From NCBI GenBank assembly GCA_029204225.1, contig CM055109.1:25170723-25234722 (forward strand): a stretch of DNA of 64,000 nucleotides, written 5' to 3'. The notes under the pieces were generated by a model. That model worked only from the letters and a program-made list of their open reading frames with translations. It ran no database searches and was not told the origin of the DNA. This document shows positions 26,282-36,322 of this stretch, piece by piece; the first letter of the stretch is position 1, and every line of letters begins with the position of its first letter. The stretch is from Diphasiastrum complanatum (taxonomy: Eukaryota; Streptophyta; Lycopodiopsida; Lycopodiales; Lycopodiaceae). A program made the position numbers and the translations under genes.

Positions 26282-26972
26282 TGTCATTCCAATTATAACA
26301 AGCATTTCAAAAAGATCTCTCGATTGTTCAAAAATAGTAAAGTAAGAAATATATACACAATGAAATAATTCTACACATTTCCAAAACATGTTATCAACAA
26401 TTTCTTATAGAAAATGTCTAGTCAAAACATTTACATTGCAATTGCATACCAAACTAAACCATAGCTAATGCCCTAACAAACATGGAAACGATAGAACCAA
26501 ATCTCTGATGAAATCCCATCGGATAGATCAATGTTATTAGTTAAAGCTAGTACATAAGAGCAACTCATAGTTCATGTATTTTTACGGTGACCGAATCTAA
26601 AAATGATGCGCACTTTTGGTGTTTTTCCACGCGTCTCCTGATCTGCAAAACCAGACACCACCATTTCAATATTATAATTCATTTTATATATGTGTTCAAC
26701 AACCATTTACAAAATTTAGAAGCACGTTTATTGTTTACACTTACATTTTTCTTCCCCCCTTAAATATTTCAATCCCCCAAAAAATCTAATCATCTAAGGT
26801 GTTAGAAATCTCCTTAGACACATAGTAAATGCTAGTCTATTTTCCTTTCCACTTTACTAGCTTTAGTATTACTCCGTTAAAGTTGTTTTAGTTTTGAGTA
26901 ACTAACAAAATTATATATAATTGAAAAATCCACAAAATTTGAGTTTTTGGTACTTCTTTCACTATATTTGAC
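26282..26972. other. No recognisable feature
   Basis: AT-rich DNA between element A and the foldback. If A inserted cleanly it would be the former upstream region of the histone-like gene, but the missing target duplication leaves this open. Confidence 0.3.
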
Positions 26973-28986
26973 TGTTGGAAGATTCTGGATAAGATTCTTT
27001 TAACGGATTCCAGATGCTAAAAGAGCCTAACGAATGTCAAGCGACAAAGTCAAGCCACCAATATGCTAAAGAGCGTTGACAAATCACGGATAAGGAGTTC
27101 CAAAATCCATATTTATAGGGAACACCAATGCCAGAGAAGTCGATAAGTCACGGATCGACCAATGAGAAAAACACAGCCTAGTGCCCTCACAAACATATTT
27201 TACGGCGACGGGAACAAAATCATGGCCGAGTCAACAAAATGACTTAGATCTACTTGTAATGTAACTTGTAATGTAATGTTAGACACCCGTAGATGGTGCA
27301 TTGTACTCGTAAGCCAATGGCAGGAGAAATAAAAGTAAATCAATGCTCTATTGGGCCTAAAATAAGAAAGAACCCAAGTAGTTTAAAATGCAATTTGGCT
27401 TAAAACTTTTTAGAAAGTCAAGTTCTTATGGCACATGGTTTTGGGTGCACCAAAAACCCTAACCCTAGCTTTTTCTATAAGTATGGATGTGACACGATTT
27501 TGGAATCACTTTTCATTGTAAAGAATAGAGATTGAGAGAGAGAAGCCTCTTCCTACCTTTCTTACATTGTGAAGTCCTCCTTTTTTGCTTGTGTATGATT
27601 GCTTGTGGATGAATGAATGCTTTTTTATTGTTGTTTAATCATGCTATCACATCTTAGAATGATCATTAGCACTTGCATTCATCCAACTAATCCACAAAAT
27701 CACAAAATAGTAAAATAGGTGTTAGAAATCCCTTTGGAGTGGTCATTAAGATCCATTAGGTAGGATTTTCCTTTCATTGTTCACCTCCCTTGAGAAGATT
27801 AACCACAAGAGGAGAAGATCTAGAGCCATAGAAGCCTAGATAAGCCAAAAAGCCAAGATCCGAGAAGAGGATCAAACCAAAACCAAAACACAAAAAGAAG
27901 AAACAAAAAGTAGAAGCCTCACATCCTCATCTAAGCCATTCCACCTTTAGATCCAACACCAAGATTGACACCTTTGGTAGGCTTAGATCCCATCTTAGAT
28001 CCATAGTTCAACCCCCTCCCCATTGGATCGAAGCCCGTACTACACCGATACTCACTCGGTTGGAGATCCTAGCCCCTTATTTGCCCTCTTGATCGCACTG
28101 ATTAGGGAGGCACAAAATGGGTCCAACATTTTTTTTGGCCTTCCTAATTGTTGCGATCAAGAGGACAAAGAAGAGGCTTGGATCTCCAACCATGTGAGTA
28201 TCGGTGTAGTACGGACTTCGATCCAATGGGGAGGGAGTTGTACTACAAATCTAAGATTGGATCTAAGCCTACCAAGGGTGTCAATCTTGGTGTTGGATCT
28301 AAATGTGGAATGGCTTAGATGAGGATGTGAGGCTTTTATCTTCTTGCTTCTTCTTTGAGGTTTTGGTTTTGGTTTGATCCTCTTCTTGGATCTTGGCTTT
28401 TTGGCTTATCTAGGCTTTTATGGCTCTATATCTTCTCCTCTTGAAGTTGATCTTCTCAAGGGAGGTGAACAATGAAAGGGAAATCCTACCTAATGAATCT
28501 TAATGACCACTCCAAAGGGATTTCTAGCACCTATTTTGCTATTTTGTGATTTTGGGGATTAGTTGGATGAATGCAAGTGTTAATGACATTCTAAGATGTG
28601 ATAGCATGATTAAACAATAATAAACAAGCATTCATTCATCCACAAGCAATTATACACAAGGAAAAAAGGAGGGCTTCACAATTTAATAAAACTGATTCCA
28701 AAATGGTGTAACATCCTTACTTATAAACAAAGCTGGGGTTGGGGTTTTTGGTGCACCCAAAACCATGTGCCATAAGAACTTGACTTTCTAAAAAGTTTTA
28801 AGCCAAATTGCATTTTAAACTACTTGAGTCATTTTTTTATTTTGGGTCTACTTTTATTTCTCACGCCATTGGAGGCAACTCCTTATTCGACACTCTTTAA
28901 CATAGCTTGGCAGCTTGACTCTGTCGCTTGATATTCCTTAGGCTCTTTTAGCATCTGGAATCCATTAGAAGAATCTTCACCAATAG
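26973..28986. repeat. 2-kb foldback made of two inverted LTR-like arms
   Basis: Left arm 26973-28111, right arm 28138-28986, loop only 26 bp (28112-28137). The arms match over most of their length at roughly 88-90%; the right arm lacks about 200 bp (counterpart of 27115-27313). The left arm starts TGTTGGAAGATTCTGG and includes a TATA-like ctataagtatgg (27475-27486), so each arm looks like an LTR plus about 100 bp of internal sequence, fused head to head. Small frames inside (28023-28322) are by-products. Confidence 0.85.
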
Positions 28987-29464
28987 AATTGCATGCAGTC
29001 ACAAGTATAGTGCACCAATGGACAATAGAACCCAAGAGAACCATGTATAAGCATGAAATGAGATAGAGAAAAGAGCTGATATGTCTCTCCATGAGTTACA
29101 TCCTTTTATAGTAGATCCAAACTCTATTTGGCCACTTGGTTTTCCCACCAATATGCTAACCCTACTTTTTTTGGGTCTAGATTCAAAGTACCCAACATTC
29201 AGATTTGAATCTACTCAAACTCGACTTCTAACGTTCCCAGACTATCAAAAAGTGTCTATTCAAATGAAATTTAGAATAATGAACTTTGAAAAGTCTAAAA
29301 CAAAGTTGGCCTCAATTTGCCAAATATGAAAATATAACAAATACGATCAAACTAGTTGAATCTTTCACACTCCCTCTTCAACTAGTTTTAGCATGGACTT
29401 TGATAACACTCCAAGTGATGTCCTATGCTTCATGAACAAGTCCATTCCCAATGTTGCAAAAATC
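28987..29464. other. No recognisable feature
   Basis: Possibly internal retroelement sequence, since it leads into a gypsy protease remnant, but no frame longer than 82 codons and no motif. Confidence 0.3.
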
Positions 29465-29469
29465 TAGTT

Positions 29470-29615
29470 TGTTATTACTTTTGTAGTAATGGACTTACCG
29501 GAAGCACCATCAGTTTATCGCGTTCTATTGGGACAACCATGGTTACAAGTTGTGCAAGTAATTCATAACTGGGGATGTAGGGTGTATAGATTCGATAATG
29601 AGAAGCCCTCCACAT
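29470..29615 (+). pseudogene. Gypsy protease remnant
   Basis: Reads VITFVVMDLPEAPSVYRVLL, then GQPWLQVVQVIHNWG. The same words occur in element E (VVMDIPESPSAYHVLLGRPW) and element G (VIPEAPNVYGVLLERPW). Only the last third of the protease is left, and it is cut by the LTR that follows. Confidence 0.8.
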
Positions 29616-30348
29616 ATCAAGAAGGGCTAGAACACAAAGATAGGTTCCTAACTATACTTAGTTGCTAGTTTAGATGCTTCCTAACTCTACATTAAACACT
29701 ACCCCACTTCTAACTCTCATTCACTAGCACTAACACATCAAGATTGAAAGTGAAAGAGAAAAGAGAAAGAAAGTCTGAGAGGGAGGTTAGCTCATGTGAT
29801 CATCCTAGCATGCTAATGGAGAAACTTTTAACTATTAGAAAGCAAGAACAATGGTAAATGGAAATCAAATAGCAAACACAATGAAAATTGAAAAGAAGAG
29901 CATGCAAGAATAGCACATAAGGATGTTTGAGCTCTCAAAATAGTAGAGTCTCCTCCTCTCAAATAAGCATGTATAATGGTGTACATTAGGTACCTTTTTA
30001 TCTTTGAGGTGGCTCCTATTGGCTACTTTCAAGAAGGTGGGATTAAAATCCACACCCTTCACAAGAAGCACAAACTAATCTATGGTGTACAAAGAAGTAC
30101 ATCTCACCTACCACCATTTGACCTTTGACTAATTACAAAACTTAGAAACTTAAGTTAAGCTTAAACTTTGGAATTCTAATATTATTTTACTTTCATGGCC
30201 CAAAGTCAAGTTTATTCAATCTTAATTTATCTACAAGTGCTCATTGGGCCACGGGCTTATACATGCAGGAAGCCACGACCCAAGCAACGTATTTCTACTC
30301 TTTTTGGCTACTGTATTTATTTATAGGGGAATACCCTCAATAGGGCCT
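29616..30348 (-). repeat. Gypsy LTR related to family X
   Basis: From aagggctagaacacaaagatagg (compare aagggttagaacgctggatagg at 4302) to ggggaataccctcaa (compare gggaatacccccaacaag at 5061). Purine-rich tract at 29745-29785 as in the other copies. It is diverged from 4280-5076, and is followed on the right by the same internal phrase (gaagtagtgtcggtcc) as that copy. Confidence 0.7.
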
Positions 30349-30372
30349 CCAACCTGAAGTAGTGTCGGTCCC

Positions 30373-30960
30373 TTGAGACTATGGTGTTTAGTAAAGTATG
30401 GAGAAGAGGCTATGTTCATCAAAGGCAAATTCAAGGACAAAGGAAAGAGCAAGTGGTCTAAAGGACAAAATCATGGTGAGTCTTATTCTTTTGATAAGAA
30501 GAAAGATAGGCCTAAAATGAAGTGCTTCTATTGTCGCATCAAAGGGCATTTTGCTAGTGATTGCTACAAGAAGGAGAGAGATCAAGAAGAAAAACAAGGC
30601 AATTTCACTTTTGATGAGGATGGTATTGGTGATCAAAACTCAAATGATGATATGTTTTTGATGTCTTCTTGTTTGCTAACCAATGATGGAGATATTGATC
30701 CATGGTGGACTGATAGTGGAGCAAGATTTCATATGCCATATCACAAAGAGTACTTCACTTCTTTGGTGTCTTATGAAGCAGAAAAGAAGGTCATCAACAT
30801 GGCCAATGGTGGTAAAGTTGTTATCAAGGGCATTGGTACTATTTCTATTTTTCTCTCATCTACAAATAGGAATGTTCATTTGAAGAATGTTTTGTTCATA
30901 CCTTTTATTACTAAGAATGTGCTTAGTGTGTGTCAAATGCTGACAAAGGGCTCAAAGTGA
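30373..30960 (+). pseudogene. Copia gag-protease remnant (relative of element B)
   Basis: MFIKGKFKDKGKSKWSKGQN, zinc knuckle CFYCRIKGHFASDC, protease WWTDSGARFHMPYHKEYFTS. The protease keeps DSG but has Arg for Ser in the DSGASSHM signature. The closest relative in the window is element B (FTKGKFKGKGK, CFYCGIKGHFANEC). The frame ends soon after NVLSVCQMLTKGSK. Confidence 0.85.
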
Positions 30961-31446
30961 AATTTGTTGGTGATTCTTGTTTGGTCAAAAGGAATGGAGT
31001 CTTGATTGATCAAGGCAAGAGACAAGGATTTGTATTGTACTAGTTCTTTCAGTATTGGAGGAGCAAAGATGTTTGTGACTTGCATTGATGACTTTAGTAG
31101 ATATTGTTGGACTTATCTTCTAAAGTGTGAGGATGAAGTATTTGATGTCTTTCTCAAGTTCAAGAATGTTCTGGAGGGTCAATTCAACAATCAAGTGCTT
31201 AAGTTTGGCAAATGAAAACCTATCAACAAAGTTCAAAAAGGTTTGTGTTGCACATGGGATCAAGAGGGAGCTTTCAAACTCAAAGGTTCTACATGGTGTG
31301 GAAGAAAGGAAGGTCAATCTTTCTGAAAGAGCTAAATCCATGAGGGTGAATGCAAATCTTCCAAAGTCATTTTGAGCGAAGCGCCTTTGATGTGTGCTAA
31401 CTTTGTTTGCAATAGGTACTCAAATGAAGACTTGGAAAGAGTTCAT
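30961..31446 (+). pseudogene. Copia integrase remnant, cut by the LTR at 31447
   Basis: Frames 31006-31215 and 31127-31375 carry GAKMFVTCIDDFSRYCWTYL, KVCVAHGIKREL and ERAKSMRVNANLPKSF; then CANFVCNRYSNEDLERVHC up to the LTR. The zinc module and the D-x35-E Asp are lost by deletion. It continues the remnant at 30373-30960 and is the host into which the next LTR inserted. Confidence 0.8.
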
Positions 31447-32349
<903 letters not shown>

Positions 32350-32350
32350 G

Positions 32351-32367
32351 TGGCACCATTGCCGGGG
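32351..32367 (+). promoter_or_regulatory. Gypsy primer binding site
   Basis: TGGCACCATTGCCGGGG right after the LTR, the plant Athila/Tat-type primer site (compare 43580-43597 in element G). Confidence 0.75.
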
Positions 32368-33495
32368 GGAGTGCCACACACTCATTTCACCACATAGCTT
32401 TCTTACTCTCTTCCTCTTTTTTTTTCTCTCTCTCTATTCTTCTCTCTCACCATTCTTTCTCATCTAAAAATCAGAATTTTGAGGTAGTTTAGCATGGAGT
32501 AGTGTTAGTTTTTGCTGTTTTTTGTGATGTTTGAATGTACTGTGGGGAGAGATTGTGTGGTGGGAGGATCAGTTCCAAGCACCCAATCCCTTCCAAAAAT
32601 CCAAAAAATTCAAAAATATTCAAAATCTATTTTTGGTGGGAAAGTTAGGCAGGAAAACGGATTAGAGGTCATAACTTTTAGATTTGTCCAAACCAACTTT
32701 TGCAGAGGCTACTGAAGTTCCATCTCAGTGATACCAGGACATAGAATTCTCTGCGAGAATTAGTTCCCTGTCATTTTTTCAAAATAGCCAAAAATAGACA
32801 AAAAAAAACCATACAAATTAAAAAAAACACTGCTAAGTAACCTTCGCAGAGCTCTCTGAAGTTCCATCTCATTGAGACTAGGACATAGAGAAGCCTACGA
32901 GAGTTACTTTTCAGAGTAAGACCCTCTACGAAGGTTTCCAAGATCTAGAATAGCAAAATCTAAGGCAGAACCGTCGCAGACATCAAAATTTCAAAATTTT
33001 TGGGAACTAACCTTTGCAGAAGCTTCTGAAGTTCCATCTCAGTGAGACAAGGACACAGAAGAGCCTGCAAGAGTTCGTTTGAATTATTGATTATTCTATG
33101 AGGCAAAAAGTGATTTTGAACCCTTGCAGACAACAATAACTCTCGCACCACTATGAAGTAACCTTTGTAGACCATCTCATTCTCTTCAGAATATTGTTTT
33201 CCATCAGTGATGAAGTCTGCGAGAGTTAGTTTCAAATATTGAATGATTTGTAAGGAAAAAAGTGAATTTTTTATTTAAAGAACCTTTGCAGACATCAATA
33301 ACTCCCACTTCTGTAGGAAAAAACCTTCACAAGCTTCACACAAGTTAGATCTGCAGCTACTGTTAAGAGGGCAAGAGTTGATTCCCAGTAGATTGCAAAA
33401 AAAATGGTTTTTTTATTGTAAAACAATACCATGAACCCTCATATGACCAACCCTCACATTGAGTAACCTTCGCAGATAGGATCATTCATAAAATC
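32368..33495 (+). other. Gypsy leader with repeated motifs, element truncated after it
   Basis: Carries about three spaced copies of 'gaagttccatctcagtgaga' followed by 'aggacaNagaagagcctgcgagagtta' (near 32715, 32862 and 33029), at intervals of about 150-170 bp, and many GCGAGAGTT / CTCTCGCA pieces. No coding frame. The element ends where the solo LTR starts at 33496; gag and pol are gone. Confidence 0.7.
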
Positions 33496-34150
33496 TGTGA
33501 AAATTGTCAACATTTCCTAGCTAGTTTGAGGCCTAAATTGGCTAAAATTGTAAATAGTTTTGGTTCTGGAGTTTCACACATGTGAACCAGGCCACAATGT
33601 TTTTATTTACTGTATTTTTTCAGTATGATGAAGTGTCAAACTTCATACCCTTCAAAATGAGACCATTTTGATGTATTTTGGTCATATAAGCCATTTTTAG
33701 CTATTTTTCCTATATAGGGAATATCTAGGGTCAAGTACCTTCTAGAGAGAGGAGAGAGAGTCATCTTCCTCATCCATAAATAGTAGGGAAGTCGTGGAAA
33801 ACAGGTTGGAGAAACCTTTTGTATGCTTCATTGAGATCAATAGATCATTGTCATTGTTTCTTCCTCCATTGAGAGCATTGTTGTGTGTATTGTCTTCAAG
33901 CTATTGTGTATGATCTTAGGTGCTTTCCAAAAGTGATAGGCTGATGTATTATGGACTGTATAATGTTATTTTGGGCCGCACTTGATGTTTATGGAAGTTT
34001 CCATTTGTGATAAATGCTTTTTGATCAAGTTCTTTGCATTCTAGGTAGCATAGAATGTGTTGCCAATTCCTAGCTTATGTAGTTTGGAGTGCAAGCATTC
34101 AAGCCAATGATCTTGGAGTTTAGATCCACTTAGGATCTGTATTTTTCACA
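33496..34150 (+). repeat. Solo LTR of the copia B family, plus orientation
   Basis: 655 bp, TGTGAAAATTGTC...ATTTTTCACA. It differs from the LTR of B at 34489-35142 by four substitutions and one 1-bp gap. All four substitutions would be C:G to T:A changes in this copy, one of them in the central CpG of the palindrome (TTCACACATGTGAA, 33573-33586). Right flank atagc; left flank aaatc, so no target duplication. Confidence 0.95.
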
Positions 34151-34488
34151 ATAGCTTATCTCTATAGCGACAAAACTAGAAATTTGAGCATCATGTTATT
34201 TCATTTGTGAATACAATGAATTGGTCAAAATTCTATTGACATTAAAAACTCTTACTCAATAAATTAGTATGATGAATTGGTCAAAATTTCTATAAACACT
34301 GAAAGATTTTAGTAAAGGATTTCTTTAAAGTGTGCCCTTATATGTCATGTGCCAATCTTAGCATTCAAACATCTAATCCATTTGTGAACATCAAATGAGC
34401 TTGGTTTTTTTTTCTGATATCTGATCCTAGCTCTGATTGACTTGAGATTTTCATAGTAGCTAGTTTTGTCGCTATAGAGATAAGCTAT

Positions 34489-35142
34489 TGTGAAAAATAC
34501 AGATCCTAAGTGGATCTAAACTCCAAGATCATTGGCTTGAATGCTTGCACTCCAAACTACATAAGCTAGGAATTGGCAACACATTCTATGCTACCTAGAA
34601 TGCAAAGAACTTGATCAAAAAGCATTTATCACAAATGGAAACTTCCATAAACATCAAGTGCGGCCCAAAATAGCATTATACAGTCCATAATACATCAGCC
34701 TACCACTTTTGGAAAGCACCTAAGATCATACACAATAGCTTGAAGACAATACACACAACAATGCTCTCAATGGAGGAAGAAACAATGACAATGATCTATT
34801 GATCTCAATGAAGCATACAAAAGGTTTCTCCAACCTGTTCTCCACGACTTCCCTACTATTTATGGATGAGGAAGATGACTCTCTCTCCTCTCTCTAGAAG
34901 GTACTTGACCCTAGATATTCCCTATATAGGAAAAATAGCTAAAAATGGCTTATATGACCAAAATACATCAAAATGGTCTCATTTGAAGGGTATGAAGTTT
35001 GACACTTCATCATACTGAAAAAATACAGTAAATAAAAACATTGTGGCCTGGTTCACACGTGTGAAACTCCAGAACCAAAACTATTTACAATTTTAGCCAA
35101 TTTAGGCCTCAAACTAGCTAGGAAATGTTGACAATTTTCACA
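34489..35142 (-). repeat. 3' LTR of copia B
   Basis: 654 bp. Contains the palindrome TTCACACGTGTGAA (35052-35065) and a TATA-like cctatatagg (34921-34930). The stop codon of the polyprotein (TGA, 35138-35140) lies inside the first five bases of this LTR. Confidence 0.95.
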
Positions 35143-36322
35143 CTCCCTCTTCAACATTGGATGCTAGTTTCAACATAGTCTTTGAGCACATTTCAAGATT
35201 AGATCTATGCATTAAATATAGGTCCTTTCCCAATGGTTTGGTGAAGATATCAGCCACACACTCCTTTGAAGAGACATGTTGAAGCTCCACCTCTTTGGCA
35301 ATGACTTGATCTCTCACAAAATGGTGAGCAATCTCAATGTGCTTGCTCCTTGCATGAAAAACAGGATTGCTTGCCAAGCTTTGGGCTGAAAGGTTATCAC
35401 AAAGTATGATTGGAGTCTTCTCTGGTTCCAGCAAGTGAAGATCCAATAACATCCTCTTGATCCAAAGAATCTCCTTGGTGCATGTTGTTAATGCCTTGTA
35501 CTCGGCTTCGGTGGAAGATAGAGAGATAGTTGGTTGCTTCTTTGATAGCCATGAGACCACTCCATCTCCAAGATAGATTGCAAAGGCACTTGTTGACTTC
35601 CTATCCATTTGATCACCTACAAAATCTGAATCTGAAAATCCACAAAGGTTAGGTGTAGTACCTCCATACAAGATGCCAAAATCTCTAGATCCCGAGATGT
35701 ATCTAAGTACTCTCTTTCCTAGCTTCCAATGAGCCTCACTAGGATCTTGCATAAATTGACTTAGTTTACCAACCACAAAGCTTAGATCAGGTCTTGTGAT
35801 GGTTAACCATATAAGAGATCCTATTAGCTTTCTATAGAGAGTAATGTCCTTGAAGGATCTTTCATTACTTCTTGTAGTTAGCTTTACATTTGATTCCATA
35901 GGAGTAGAAACAACTTTACAATCTTCCATATGAAACCTTTTTAGAATAGAGTTAACATACTTTTCTTGACATATGAATGTAGATTTAGAAGTTCTAATAA
36001 TCTCTATTCCTAAGATATAATGAAGTTTACCAAGATCTTGAATTTCAAACTCTCTTTTGAGTGCCATCTTGATTTCATCTATATCTAGATTGTTACCACC
36101 ACTTAAGATAATGTCATCAACATAGATCAAGAGTAAAGTGATATCATTTTCATTCAATCTAAAGTAGAGAGAATGATCATACTCACTCATAACAAAGTTT
36201 TGAGAAAGTAAGAAGGAATTGAGCTTAGCATACCAACTCCTTGGTGCTTGCTTTAGCCCATACAAACTCTTTTGGAGATAGCACACATGATTAGGCTCAT
36301 CATGTGAAACATAGCCCTCGGG
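35138..36322 (-). CDS. Copia B RT and RNase H (downstream of the stop)
   Basis: The open frame with a start codon begins at 36286, but the same frame is continuous from the stop at 36323-36325. It has YGLKQAPRSWYAKL, LLLIYVDDIILSG (YVDD at 36113-36124), TRPDLSFVVGKLSQFM, LRYISGSRDFGILY, FSDSDFVGDQMDRKSTSAFA, SLSSTEAEYKALT and ARSKHIEIAHHFVRD. All RT and RNase H catalytic residues look intact. Confidence 0.95.
   Translation of the reverse strand, partial: PEGYVSHDEPNHVCYLQKSLYGLKQAPRSWYAKLNSFLLSQNFVMSEYDHSLYFRLNENDITLLLIYVDDIILSGGNNLDIDEIKMALKREFEIQDLGKLHYILGIEIIRTSKSTFICQEKYVNSILKRFHMEDCKVVSTPMESNVKLTTRSNERSFKDITLYRKLIGSLIWLTITRPDLSFVVGKLSQFMQDPSEAHWKLGKRVLRYISGSRDFGILYGGTTPNLCGFSDSDFVGDQMDRKSTSAFAIYLGDGVVSWLSKKQPTISLSSTEAEYKALTTCTKEILWIKRMLLDLHLLEPEKTPIILCDNLSAQSLASNPVFHARSKHIEIAHHFVRDQVIAKEVELQHVSSKECVADIFTKPLGKDLYLMHRSNLEMCSKTMLKLASNVEEGV

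Larger units (their letters stand above)
33496..35142. repeat. Large inverted repeat, arms of 684 and 683 bp
   Basis: The solo LTR plus 29 bp of flank (33496-34179) is repeated in inverse orientation as 29 bp of flank plus the 3' LTR of B (34460-35142). The flank copies (atagcttatctctatagcga... and its reverse complement) are identical over 29 bp. The spacer is 280 bp (34180-34459) and holds no gene. Confidence 0.95.

Noticed and set aside
28023-28322. 99-codon ORF
   Set aside because: It spans the centre of the foldback and exists because both arms mirror each other; no family resemblance.
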